From Desmodus rotundus (Eukaryota; Chordata; Mammalia; Chiroptera; Phyllostomidae): a DNA stretch of 64,000 bases. Below are positions 23,898 through 35,999 of this stretch, in pieces (position 1 is the first letter of the stretch; every line of letters begins with the position of its first letter). The stretch spans positions 52,477,459-52,541,458 of the forward strand of contig NC_071392.1 of assembly GCF_022682495.2 (NCBI RefSeq), given 5' to 3'. The translations under genes and the position numbers were made by a program. A model generated the notes under the pieces. The model had not been told where the DNA came from, did no database searches, and saw nothing but the letters and a program-made list of their open reading frames with translations.

Positions 23898-24279
23898 TTA
23901 ATTGAGGTATAACCACAACATGAAGTTTATTCATAGCCAGTATAGATGGGGTTTGGGTTCTCAAAAAGAGAAACAGGAATTAATAGTTAAGTCTCTCTTG
24001 CCACATAGGTGCCAACCTCACACCTCATTTTACATTATTTTTCCTACCCTTCTTTCCTAAGCCCCGATCCTAACTACTTTTCTAATATTGCGTTTTGTAT
24101 TTTTTTGTTGTTGGCCACATTTAAATTATTTTAAAGGCTTAAGTCATACTACTTATTTGTCACTTTAAAGATACAGCTAAATTACTTCTGGTTAACATTA
24201 GTTATATTCCAGAAGCATACAGTTAGTCCATTGCTGACATCACTGATAAAATCAGCTGCCAAGGGATGCTGAACTATAA
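23898..24279. other. Unique sequence
   Basis: No recognised gene or repeat. Confidence 0.35.
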
Positions 24280-24385
24280 CAATGTTTCTCAAAGTGCTCC
24301 TGGACCAAGACCCTGGGCATCACCTGAGAAGTTATTACAAATGCAAATTCTCAGCGGAACACCCACCCACCCAGACTATTGTTTT
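24280..24385 (+). mobile_element. MER5-like hAT-Charlie fragment
   Basis: Segments aatgtttctcaaagtgctcc and gcatcacctgagaagttatt followed by acaaatgcaaattctcagc match the well-known order of MER5-type non-autonomous hAT-Charlie elements. The right end is lost. Confidence 0.65.
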
Positions 24386-24966
24386 AGCTTTCCATTACTA
24401 CATAACAAATTACCACAAATTCAACAGCCTAAAATGGCATATTTGTATTACTTTCATATTTTCCATGTGATCAGGATCAGGAGTCAGTGACATCTTGACT
24501 TACTCTTCTGCTCGGGATCTTACCAGGTTGAAATCAAGGTGTAGCACATGGCTTCCACCTCACCTGAAGCTTGGAGCCCTCTTCCAAGTTCACTGTTTTT
24601 TGGAAATTCAATTCCTTGTGGTCATAAGACCAAGGTTCTTGCATTCTTGCTAGCGGTCAGCCAGGGCCCACTGTAGCTCCTAGAGAATGCCACATGGCCT
24701 TCACCACAAATAGTTTGCTTTTTTAAGACCAGCAGGAGATCTCTCTTGCTTTGAATCCTCTAGTCTGCTAAGACAAAGCCATAGATAACATAATATAATA
24801 TAACATAATGATGATATCTCACCTTTGCCATATGGCATAACCTAATCAAGGGAGTGATATCCCATCTATTCACAGGCCCTGCACACACTCAAGTAGGGTA
24901 TTACACAGGGTGGGAATCTTGGAGCCATCTCAGAATTCTACCTGTCACAGTAACCAGTCTGAGATC
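24386..24966 (-). mobile_element. Old LTR-like repeat
   Basis: The order ctacataacaaattaccaca, acagcctaaaatggc, gttgaaatcaaggtgtagc, cataacctaatcaagggagt and attctacctgtcacag is that of a widespread old mammalian LTR-like repeat in reverse orientation. I cannot name the subfamily with certainty. No internal viral genes are present. Confidence 0.4.
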
Positions 24967-25166
24967 CTGGATGATTTCCCCATGTCTCCCAAGAGTTCAG
25001 CATAAATTGAGAAATTTAAGGAGCTGGACTAACTTAAGGATTCTGGCAAATGAATGTCTTCTAGATCCTTCAAAGGAAACTTATCCCCACAAAAATATTC
25101 ATCTATCCTGAGCTTCACGTGTACATCTTAATCTACGGGAACATGGAAAATCAGACTTTCCACCCT

Positions 25167-25986
25167 TGTTGGGGACCGCCCTGCCTGGTTTCAGAAGCTG
25201 TAAACCCCCATGGTTAAGGCTGAGTGAGAGACCTTGGGACCATAAGCCACTAAGGAGACAAAGCTTATCTCCCTGGCAGGGGCCCCACCTCTGCCCACTT
25301 TACTTTACCCTGCTTGGCCCTGAGCTTGACCAGTTAGACAATTATGGGTAAGATTCCTCAAGGGAGGGACGACCTAAGACTGGCATGGTCACAAAGAGGC
25401 CCACACGGAAGGACTTGGGGGGCTATAGAAAAAGGGGGTGATGGACCCTCACCCCTCGGCTTTGACATAGCCTGAGTCCTCATTCTGTCTGCAAGAAGTC
25501 TCCTAATCTCTTGGCTGCCTTACTTCCCCTACCTGACTTAAGCCTGAAACAATGACAGAGGGCAGCGCAGTCCTGTGCTGGAAAGGGCAGGTTCCCTGGG
25601 GAGATCAGGCCTAAGAAAGAATGCATAAAATACTGTGAAACCTGTTTTGCTAATACCCTCAATTTAAATGATAAGGGTCCAAGCCTGAAATGAGTTTGTT
25701 TCCCAAAGTCTTATAGCCCTTTACCTAACTGAGTCTAACTCAGAATAAACCCTCAGAGTTCTTTGTTTGTTATCTATTGTTTGATCCTTACTGCCTGACA
25801 ATGACTGATGAGCTTTACCTGTATTCCTGTGCAAATTGAACCCAATAAAAGCCCATTGAGGAAAAGGCTCTTGGCCCTTCTCCTTTGAGAGATCAGCCAC
25901 CTTTCCTCCCCAAGCAGATCATGTCTTGGTAGACTTATTCTCATCCATGGCCGCCAGGGGGGGCCTGTGGGCGGAGCCCCTACACA
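25167..25986 (+). mobile_element. Solo LTR of a class II-like endogenous retrovirus (copy 1)
   Basis: The 820-bp LTR begins TGTTGGGGACCG and ends CTACACA, giving the TG...CA termini of an LTR. Its flanks carry a perfect 6-bp duplication, CACCCT, at 25161-25166 and 25987-25992. A polyadenylation signal AATAAA lies near 25844. It shares nearly its whole length with the LTR at 58549-59393 except for a diverged 3' end. A 6-bp duplication is usual for class II (betaretrovirus-like) elements. No internal viral sequence adjoins it, so recombination between two LTRs probably removed the provirus. Confidence 0.85.
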
Positions 25987-25992
25987 CACCCT

Positions 25993-28900
25993 GACAGCTG
26001 AAAGACCAAATCAATCAAGGGGTTAATTATACGGATCATTTTCCTGGCTTGGCTCCCACGGGCATAAAGGTTATAGATGGCTGCATATTTATGCAGTTAA
26101 CTTCAACCACAGCATTTATTTCAGTGAACTCCTTGGATTACATGTTCAACAGATGCACTAAGGGACTACATAAAACATTATCTCTATTAGTTCAAATTTT
26201 CTGACTCCTTAAAAGTTTTCAGTGACTGAAGGAATAATGCATCTGTAATATACTCCCTGCCATTACAAATGTATTCATTAAAATACAAACAGCTTGCCAA
26301 CAGTGAGCATGATTAGCATGTGTGTGTGCACACATACACAGAGGAGCTTGAGTGTGGAGAATTTTTAATAGTACATTATGCTTAAGATTTTACAGTTATT
26401 AACAGACCCAGATGATATATACAAATTCTCAAAACATCATTTTAAATTGTAATCAATGTCTTAGATGTGTTCTAAGTACCCTTAGTGCTGTCTACTACTG
26501 ACCACTGAGAACAGCAGGGGCTTCTGCTCTGAGTGGACAGAAGAAAGGCTGATGATCCTGGAGGTCCTTGGTACATCCCTGCCCAATTTCCAACCCTAAA
26601 TCTCCTCCCAGATAGAGGTGGTTTTGTAGTATAATACTAATTCATATGGTGAGTTCCACATCTTTATTGAAATCTACCCAGGGATAAGTCCCCAAAGTAT
26701 GAAGGCATTTGTCAGTTTACTGACACAGAGGTAAGTTTCCTTTGAAAGGAGAATAAAAGACATTCCTCTCAACACTGCAGTGGCTTTGCCCAGACACCAC
26801 CCAAGTCTGGATTACATGAACTTTCTTGACTGACAGTGTGGCATGCCTACGCTCACACCTTGTTTATTTAACTATGTACACTTACAGAAGGTGGCTGATC
26901 ATAACCACCTCAGAATAGTACACACATGGCACTTTTTATCACCCTGCCACCTAGTATAATAGTATTTCCTTGTAATCAGATAGAGTTGTGTCAACAGAAA
27001 CCATTGTGCAAAAATGTGAAAGGACTAAGTCTGCTAAAAAAAAAATAACAACCTTAGGAACCATGGCCACCATGAGAGAAGTGGTTTGCCTAGTGCCAGG
27101 GCAGTTAGGAAAGAATTTCCCTATAGGTTCAGGTTCCTCAGGTGCTGAGAATTACTGTTTGTCCTTGAAAATTCACCCTGTGAGATAACCCACAAGCTAC
27201 TCTCTGTAGAGTCTATAGAGCACACTTGTTGGAGAAATTGGGAATCTGAAAGGGGGAGCAGAATAATTGGACAATGTCACCCCCAAATGATGAGTGAGAA
27301 GTTTCCCTGTCATATTGGAAAGGCTGGGTTTGAGGACAGGGAAATAGGGGGAGTTACTCCTCTTTCCCAGTACTGAGAATGGTAAGGGGGACACTTCCCT
27401 TGGATTACACTTATTTTGCTGATGAGAAATTGACACTCAAAGGGTTTGCACCACACAGCAAACCATTGATGATGACAGGACTCATACTTTGATATTCAAA
27501 TACCGTGTCTTGATGATTTTCTTCTCTTAAACCTATCTTATAGTTTGGTCTGGGTGAACACATTTCTAGAATCCTTTTTAAACATTAAATGAAATATATT
27601 ATACAAGTATGGAGTAATGCAGAATCATTGGCTATCTGAGGAAGAGAACGTTATCTTAATCACACTTCTAACGTAGAGTCAGCTTTTGAAAAAGCTAATG
27701 ATATTTCTTCTCTGTTCCTACTCCTCTTAGAGGATGAATGAATTTCAATTAGCAATAAAATATTTAAATAATGGTTCAAAAGAAAATGTTGAAATGAGTG
27801 GAACAAACACAGAAGGCCTAGGAGACAAAGTTGTTCCCAGTTGGCCAAGGAATGACCTGCTCATTTGGATTTTGCCAAGCAAAATGATTAAAACTAAGCT
27901 AAAGACATAAAGACAGTTAGCCCTTCCTAACACATCCTCCTCTCCCTTGTCTCATAGAGGACCTTGAAATGTGGAGAGAAGGTAGTGGGGAAAGAAGAAA
28001 AAATCATTTTATTTTAAATCAGCAATTCCTGCTGCTACTGTGTTTGGGGTTCACCCCACTCAGGAATTTGCATCCTCAGCCAGCCTCTGAAAGCAGGAGA
28101 GTAAAGTGAACAGGGGATGACAGGGACAACACACTTCATGTGGGTGCCAGGTCAGATCATGTTAGATGAGATGGTGAATTACTGAAATAGGGTGAATTAC
28201 GTAGTTCAAAAGCTGGAATAAAAATGCCCCTCAGTGATGTGTGCTGTTCCTCTAAAGGAGTGCCCACTTCAAGAGATTCATGTGAATCAAGCAATCAGCA
28301 AGATGCTTAACTCCTGGCCTGTTCTATTAGTGGGCTTGACTTCCTAAAAAGAAGAGCTGATGAGAATTTCAGACACTTGTTAAGACACCTCCTTCCATAT
28401 CCCACTCTCAAAATCACTTCCCATAGACCATCCCTCTCAGTGTTCCAATATCTCAGTCCTAGGAAGCATCCTTTGTGTTCCTTGACTCCTTCCAGAAAGA
28501 TCCATCATTCCTTAACTTGGTACTCTCTATTTTTTAGGCTCCTGGTATTTACTGGTAGCATACCTTTTTTTTACTTCACCTCCTACTTCTCTCCTTGGAA
28601 GCAGTGGAAGTTTACTTTTATTATTAAATCTATGGTCTTTGTTTTGAGATTTTATTTTCCTCATAACAGTCCTAAAGAAAAACACTCATGAGCACAATGA
28701 TGCCTTCCAGGAAAGGGGGATTGCAGTAAGTAATGAAACCCAAGCTGGTGGGAATTCTGATCCCAGTTATCCTACAGTGAGTGTGTGGGCATTGAGTGAT
28801 GAAAGCTGCTTTTGTGCAAGCTTCACCTGGGGGAAGGAATTTCAGGGGATGTTATTTTCTTCTCTTGCTACCTTTGTCCAGTCAACATTTCTGGGTACCT

Positions 28901-29265
28901 ACAACCACAAGAACAGAACTGAATCCACTCTAAAAAGCAATTTTAGGAGGGATTTGTGTTCATTTTTCTTTAGAAAAACTGAATATTTTTGCCACTTGAG
29001 ACCTCAGAAAAAGGTACTATGTGATCTATAACTTTAGGGAGTGTCAACTCTCCAGGGAAGGGCCCTAGACAATTTGACAGGGGCAATATTTATTGCTGGT
29101 AACAGGGAATATTAGGGGCAATGCTTGCCATTCTTTCACTTAACCCACCAGTTAAATAAAAAGCATCAGGTTTCTCCCAATCTTTAGGTAAGAGCACTGA
29201 ATAGTCTCTTTTCAAGTTCAGTCCTTTAGCGCCACCTGGTGCTAACTACTCTAATCAGTCTACCC
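25993..29265. other. Unique sequence, about 3.3 kb
   Basis: This is the longest stretch in the window without a repeat I can recognise. I see no coding exon with convincing homology. It includes a short palindromic TG/CA stretch near 26318-26340 and a run of A near 27037-27047. Confidence 0.45.
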
Positions 29266-32200
29266 AGCAAAATGAAAAAATATATTTATAAATTTATTAA
29301 ATATCATTTTATTGTTAATCAATTACAGTTGTCCACATTTCCCTGCCACCACTCTCCCCCAACCCCAGCCAAACCCACCTCCCTCCCTTGCTTCCACCCT
29401 CCCCCGTGGTTTTGTCCATGTGTCCTTTATAGTAGTTCCTGAAAATCCTTCCCCCCATTATCCCTTCTCCACGCCCCTCTGGTTACTGTCAGATTGTTCC
29501 TCATTTCAATGCCTCTGATTATATTTTGCTTGCTTTTTTCTTTTGTTGATTGCGTTCCAGATAAAGGTGAGATCATATGGTATTGGTCCCTCACTGCCTG
29601 GCTTATTTCACTTCGCATAATGCTCTCCAGTTCCATCCATGCTGTTGCAAAGAGTAGGAGCTCCTTCTTTCTCTCTGCTGTGTAGAATTCCATTGTGTGA
29701 ATGTACCATACTTTGACCCACTCATTTGCTGATGGGCACTGAGATTGCTTCCAGCACTTGGCTATTGTAAATTGTGCTGCTATGAACATTGGGGTGCACA
29801 GGTTCTTTTTTGGATTGGTGTTTCAGTGCTCTTGGAATATAATCCCAGCAGTGGAATTGCTGGGTGAAAAGGCAGTTCCATTCTTAGTTTTCTGAGTAAA
29901 TTCCATAATGTTTTCCACAGTGGTCGTACCAGTCCGCATTCCCACCAATAGTGCTCTAGGGTTCCTTTTTCTCCACATCCTCTCCAATACTTGTTTGTTG
30001 ATTTGTTTATGATGGCAATTTTGACCAGTGTGAAGTGGTATCTCATTGTGGTTTTAATTTGCATCTTTCTGATGGCTAGTGATGCTGAACCTCTTTTCAT
30101 ATGTCTCTGGATCCTCTGTGTGTCCTCCTTGGAGAAGTGTCTGTTCAAGTCTTTTGACCATTTTTAATTGGGTGTTTGTCTTCCTGGAGTGGAGTCATGT
30201 GAGTTCTTTATATATTTGGGAGATAAGGCCCTTGTCTGAGGTATAATTGGCAAATATGTTTTCCCATATAGTTGGTTCTCTTTTCGTTTTAATACTGTTT
30301 TCTTTAGCTGTGCTGAAGCTTTTTAATTTGATGAGGTCCCACATGTTTATTCTTTACTTTATGTCCCTTGCTCTAGGGAGCATATCAATGAAAATGTTGC
30401 TGCGTGGCATATCTGAGATTTTCCTGCCGATGATTTCCTCTAGGACTTTTATGGTGTCATGCCTTATATTTAAGTCTTTTATCCACCTTGAATTTATTTT
30501 TGTGTATGGTGTAACTTGGTGATCAAGTTTCATTTTTTTGCATGTAACTGTCTAGATCTCCCAACACCATTTGTTGAAGAGGTTATTTTTACTGCATTTT
30601 ATGCTTCTTCCAACTTTGTCAAATATTAAGTCACCATAGAGACTTGGGTTTATTGCTGGGCTCTCTGTTCAGTTAAATTGGTATACGTGTCTGTTCTTAT
30701 GCCAGTACCAGGCTGTTCTGATTATAGAGACCCTGTAATAAATACAGTTTGATACCAGGTATTGTGATCCCTCCTACTTTGTTCTTCTTTCTCAAAATCG
30801 CTGCAGCTATTCAGGGTCATTTATGGCTCCACATAAATTTTGGAAATGTTTGTTCCATATCTTTGAAATATGTCATTAATAATTTAATAGGGATTGAATT
30901 AAATATATAAATTGCTTTGGGTAGTATGGACATTTTGATTATATTAATTCTTCCAATCCATGAGCATGGTACAATGCTTCCATTTGTTTGTGTCTTCCTT
31001 AATTTCTTTCTTCAGTGTTGTGTAGTTTTCTGAGTACAGGTCTTTTACCTCCTTGGTTAGGTTTACATTCCTAGGTACTTTATTTTTCTTGTTGCTATAT
31101 CAAATGGGATTTTTTCCCTGATTTCTGTTTCTGATATTTCATTGTGGTGTACAAAAATGACTTTGATTTTGGAAAATTGTTTGTATCCAACTGTTTTGCC
31201 AAATTCACTTATTAGGTCAAGCAGGTTTTTGGTGGAGTCTATAGGATTTTCTATGTACACTATCATGTCATCTGCAAACCATGGCAGTTTTGCTTCTTCC
31301 TGTCCAATTTGGATGCCTTTTATTTCTTTTTCTTGTCTGATTGCTGTGGCTAGGACTTGCAATACTATATTGGATAGGAGTGGTGAAAGCAGGAATCCTT
31401 GTCTTGTTCCTGATCTTAGTGGGAAAGCTCTAAGATTTTGTCCATTGAGTATGATGTTGGCTGTAGGTCTCTCATATATGGCCTTTATTATGTTGAGGAA
31501 TGCTGCCTCTATTCCCACTTTGCTGAGTGTTTTTATCATAAATAGGTGCTGTACTTCATCAAATGCTTTTTCTGCATATATTGATATGATCATGTGATTT
31601 CTGTCTTTGCTTTTGTTTATATGATGTATTACATTTATTGATTTGCAAATATTGTAGCATCCTTGCATCCCAGGCATGAATCCCACTTGATCATGGTGTA
31701 CTACCATTTTAACGTATTGCTGGATGCAGTTTGCCAATATTTTGTTGAGGATTTTAGCATGTATGTTCATCAGCGATATTGGCCTGAAGTTTTCTGTCTT
31801 TGTTGTGTCTTTATCTGGTTTTGGGATTAGGATGATGCTGGCTTCATAAAATGAGTTTGGGAGTCTTCCATCTCCTTGAATTTTTGGAATAATCTGTGAA
31901 GGATAGGTGTTAGCTCTTCCTTAAATGCTTCGACCAATTCTCTTGTGAAACCATCTAGTCCAAGGCTTTTGTGTGTTGGGAGTTTTTTGATTACTGCTTC
32001 AATTTCATCAGCTGTTATTGGTCTGTTTGGGCTTTCTGCTTCTTTATTCAGTTTTGGAAAATTGTATTTTTCTAGAAATTTGTCCACTGCACCTAGGTTT
32101 TTAAATTTTGTGGCATATGTTTCTTTGTAGTAATTTCTTACAATCCTTCGTATTTCCGTGGTATCAGTTGTAATCTCTCCTCTTTCATTTCTGATTGTGT

Positions 32201-32405
32201 TTCTTTGGGTCCTCTCTCTTTTTTTCTTGATGAGTCTGCTTAAAGGCTTGTCAATTTTGTTTATCTTTTCAAAGAACCAGCTCCTGGATTTATTGATCCT
32301 TACAATTGTGCTTTTAATCTCTGTGTCATTTAATTCTACTCTGATTTTGGTTATGTCCTTCCTTCTACTTGCTCTGGGCTGTTTTTGTTGTTCCTCGAGT
32401 TCTTG

Positions 32406-33282
32406 TCAGCATAGGGTTATGTCGTTTATTTGAAATGTCTCTATCTTTTTCAGGTAGGCCTGTATAGCTATGAACTTCCCTCTCAGGACTGCCTTCACTG
32501 TGTCCCATAAGTTTTGGATTGTTGTGAACACATTTTCATTTGTTTCCAGAAACTTTGATTTCTTCCTTGACCTTAGTCTTGACCCATTCATTATTATTTA
32601 ATAGCATGCTCTTCAATCTCCATGTTTTTGAGTGTTTTGAGGTTTTTTCCTTGAGATTTGTTTCTAGTTTCAATCCCTTTTGGTCCGAGAAAATGCTTGA
32701 TATGATTTCACTTTTCTTGAATTTTTTGAGGCTTGTTTTGTGTCCTATCATGTGGTCTATCTTTGAAAATGTTCCATGTACACTTGAAAAGAATGTGTAT
32801 TTTGCTTCTTTGGGATGAAAGGCTATATATATATCAGTTAAGTTCATTTGATCTAGGAACTTGTTCAATGCCACAATTTCCTCTAGTTGCTTGAGATGTA
32901 GGGTTAGGTTGTTTATTTGAAATTTTTCTATCTTCTTTACATAGGCCTGTATTGCTATGAACTTCCCTCTCAAAACTGCATTCACTGTGTCCCATAGGTT
33001 TTAGGCTGGTTGTGTGTTCATCTTCATTTGTTTTCAGAAACTTTTTGATTTCTTCCTTGATCTCATTGTTAACCCATTCATTTTTTATAATGTGTTATTC
33101 AGTCGCCATGTATTTAAATGTTTTTGAGGTTTTTTTCTTGAGGTTTGTTTCTAGTTTCAAGCCATTGTGATCCAAGAAGATGCTTGATATGAATACAACT
33201 TTCTTGAATGCATTAAGCCTTGCTTTGTGTCCTACCATGTAGTCCGTCTTTGAATATGATCCATGTTCATTTGAAAAGAATG
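32406..33282 (-). repeat. Tandem duplication inside L1 ORF2
   Basis: The block at 32406-32895 and the block starting at 32896 present the same ORF2 segment in the same order. Both contain ttatttgaaat, cctgtat[at]gctatgaactt, actgtgtcccata, gtttctagtttcaa and cttgaaaagaatgt-type words. The second block is interrupted by the mariner at 33285 and resumes after 33951. The two copies differ at many positions, so this is an old duplication or a join of two different L1 copies. Confidence 0.75.
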
Positions 33283-33284
33283 TA

Positions 33285-33951
33285 TGAGGTCTGTCCACAA
33301 GGTATCCAGCCATGTACTATGAAAAATAGAGACATTTATTGAAGAATATACAAGAACCATTGTACATGGGATAATGACACCTCAGCCCCCTCAAAGTAGG
33401 CATCTTGAGACCTCAGACAGTTCTCCCAATTGCTATCAACTGCTCCATCATATTTTCCTAAATCTCATTTATGGTCAGCAATCTCTTCCCTTTCAAAGGT
33501 GATTTTAGTTTGGGGAAAAGCCAGAAGTTACAGGTACGAAATCTGGGCTGTAGGGGGGCTGAGTCAGCTGGGTGATTTAATGTTTTGCCAAAAGAACTCT
33601 AAATGAGACATGAGCAGGAACATTGTTGTGATGAAGCTGCCAATCACAGTTGCCCAGAGTTGCAGCCTTCTGAATCATCCAAATACTGTCCTTAAAGAAA
33701 TGTTCAAGCTTAACACAAAATTTGATGCAGATTCCTTGCTCAACTTGCTCAGTCATGTTGAATGTGATGATCACACAGTATACAAGCTCACACAATGGCA
33801 TCTACTGCCTCACTGACTAGTATAGTGAAGTCAGCATTGTTCACACATGCACATTCCAGTCCACTCTCCTTGGCTTCCAGGTTACATTAACGTCTTGCAA
33901 ACCATTCATGTTATATTTACAATGGCTGGACTTTTTCCAGACAGACCTCAT
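33285..33951 (-). mobile_element. Internally deleted mariner
   Basis: The ends are inverted repeats: tgaggtctgtcc at the left, and ggacagacctca in imperfect complement at the right, with ccagccat shared further in. The dinucleotide TA flanks both ends (gaatgTA...TAtattt), and the L1 reading resumes exactly across the site. Tc1/mariner elements duplicate TA. On the minus strand a transposase remnant is recognisable. At about 670 bp the element is roughly half of an autonomous mariner. Confidence 0.85.
33380..33801 (-). pseudogene. Mariner transposase remnant
   Basis: On the minus strand an open stretch from 33801 reads MTEQVEQGICIKFCVKLEH, the N-terminal start region of a mariner transposase. 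It runs after only about 30 codons into DWQLHHNNVPAH, which in active relatives is a HHDNAPAH-type motif far downstream. The central part with the first catalytic aspartate is deleted. The second catalytic aspartate is asparagine (HHNN). In the YSPD...FWLFPK segment just downstream a one-base deletion and a change of GAC to AAC remove the third. The transposase cannot be active. Confidence 0.78.
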
Positions 33952-34502
33952 ATATTTCACTTCTTTGGGGTAAAATGGTCTGTAATTACCAATTAAGTCC
34001 TTTGATCTTGAGTGTCATTGAATGCTGCAATATCCTTATGATATTTTGTTTGGAAGATCTATCCATTGTTGACAGTAGGGTGTTAAAATCCCCTGCAACA
34101 ACTGTATTGCTGTCTATATCTTTCTTAATATCCTCCAAGATTTTCTTTACATGTTTAAGTGCTCCTATATTGGGTGCATATATTTTTACAAGAGTTATAT
34201 CCTCTTGTCGGGCTACTCCATTAAGTATTATGTAGCGACCTTCTTTGTCTCTTGTTATGGCTTTTGTTTTAAGGTCTATTTTGTCTGACATAAGTATGCT
34301 ACACCTGCATTTTTCCCATCCCTTCACTTTCAGTCTGTGTAGGTCTTGTTCTGAGGTGGGTCTCTTGCAGACAGCATATATATGGGCCATCTTTTCTTAT
34401 CCATTCAGCTACCCTAATTCTTTTGATTGGAGCATTTAATCCATATACATTTAAGGTTATTATTGATAGACACTCATTAGCATTTATCCCTTTGTACCTG
34501 TG

Positions 34503-34507
<5 letters not shown>

Positions 34508-34539
<32 letters not shown>

Positions 34540-34575
34540 CCCCCGCCTTCCTCCCTCTCGCTCTCTCTCTCCTTA
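34508..34575. repeat. (CT)n microsatellite
   Basis: A run of CT dinucleotides (34509-34535) continues into an interrupted CT/CCT-rich stretch. It lies within the minus-strand L1, near the ORF1-ORF2 spacer. Confidence 0.9.
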
Positions 34576-34599
34576 AAGAAGTCCCTTCAGCATCCTGCA

Positions 34600-35840
34600 A
34601 TGCTGATTTGGTGGAGACACACTCTTTTAGCCTTTCGTGTCTGGGAAGCTCTTTATTTTGCCTTCCATTTTAAATGAAAGCCTTGCTGCATAGAGCAGTC
34701 TTGGTTGCAGGTTCTTGATTTTCATTACTTGAAATATTTCATTCCAGTTCCTTCTGGTTTGTAATGTTTCTGTTGAGAAATTATCCCATACCCTTATCAA
34801 AGCTCCCTTGTATATTACTAGCTGTTTCTCCCTTGCTGCCTTTATGATTTTCTCTTTGTCTTTAAATTTTGCCATTTTGATTGTAACATGTCATGGAGTG
34901 GGCCTCTTTGGGTTCATGTTGATTGAGACCCTCTGTGCTCCCTGAACTTGTGTGACTTTTTCTCTCACCAAGTTAGGGAGGTTTTCTGTCATTACTCTTT
35001 CAAACACATTTTCTATCCCTTGCTGTATTTCTCTTTCTAACAGGTTTTCTATCCCTTTCTCCTTTTCTTCTCCCCCTGGTATCCCTGATATGAATATTGT
35101 TACATTTCATGTTTTCACAAAGATTCTTTAAACTGTCCTACTTCTTTTTGAGTCTTTTTTTGTGTTGTTGTTCTGACTGGGTGTTTTGTTGTTTTTTTTT
35201 CACTTTGTCTTCCAACTAACTGATTTGATCCTCTGCTTCATCTAATCTGATTATAATTCCTTCTAGTGTATTCTTCGTTTCAACTATTGTATTTTTCACT
35301 TCCACCTGGTTCTTATTTTTAAAGATATTATTTATTTTTAGAGAAAAGGAAATGGAGGGAGAAAGAGAGGGAGAGGAAGAGAGGGAGAGAAAGATCGATG
35401 AGTGGCTGCCTCTCACACACCCCCCAACTGGGGACCTGGCCTGCAACCCAGGCATATGCCCTGACTGGGAATTGAACCAGTGACCCTTTGGTTTGAAGGC
35501 TGATGCTCAATCCACTGAGCCATACCAGTGGCTCTTATTCATAGTTTATCCACCTGGTTCTTATTCATAGTTTCTATGTCCTTTTCTCATGCTGATGTAC
35601 TTTCCACTAAGTTCCTTTTAGCTCCCATAAAGTTCCTTGTAATTCTCACTAAGTCCCTTGAGCATCTTTATAACCATTACTTTGAACACTATGTCTGTTA
35701 AATTGCTTGCCTCAATTTCATTTAGCTCTTTTTCTGGGGATTCCTCCTTCCTTTTCAATTGGGGGTTGTTTCTTTGTCTCCATATTTTCAGTGACTCTTT
35801 TTGTTTGTTTCTACATAGTAAATTGACCTCCTTTGACACT
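34600..35840 (-). pseudogene. L1 ORF1 remnant, interrupted by a SINE
   Basis: On the minus strand the start region reads MSKEVNLLCRNKQKESLKIW from 35839, followed by EKELNEIEASNLTDIVFKVM. After the VES insertion (35318-35548) come a coiled-coil segment VEVKNTIVETKNTLEGIIIR and the C-terminal domain (KDKEKIIKAAREKQLVIYKG). Stops and shifts break the frame. This ORF1p has a longer N-terminal part than the HAL1 version. Confidence 0.75.
35318..35548 (-). mobile_element. VES SINE with 5' filler
   Basis: In reverse orientation it shows the A-rich tail (tttaaagatattatttattt), the GA-rich body, ccctgactgggaattgaacc (complement of the B-box) and tccactgagccataccagtg (complement of the A-box region). 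A perfect 17-bp duplication, tccacctggttcttatt, lies at 35301-35317 and 35549-35565. Between the SINE head and the right duplication are about 14 extra bases, ttattcatagttta, that resemble sequence just beyond the target site. Confidence 0.85.
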
Positions 35841-35999
35841 CTGTCTTTGTGGAGTGGCCTTCTGTAGTAGGAGTCCTGTGGGACTAAGTGGTTCAGTCTC
35901 CTTGACCTTCTGAGCTGGATGCTCTAAGGATGCCCATTGTGCAGTTTATGTGGGCTTTCCTGTTATGTTTGGGTTTTGACTGTTGTTGGCTCATTTGTT

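Larger units (their letters stand above)
29580..34440 (-). pseudogene. L1 ORF2 remnant with partial RT domain
   Basis: On the minus strand an open stretch of 235 codons (31770-31063) covers the reverse transcriptase core: [43 protein letters not shown] and [12 protein letters not shown]. The FADD motif (complement of 31267-31278) is intact. In motif A the catalytic aspartate is replaced by tyrosine ([10 protein letters not shown], codon at complement of 31576-31578). The endonuclease region lies near 34390-33986 (VAGDFNTLLSTMDRSS). A duplicated block, a mariner insertion, and stops and shifts elsewhere abolish the protein. Confidence 0.82.
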
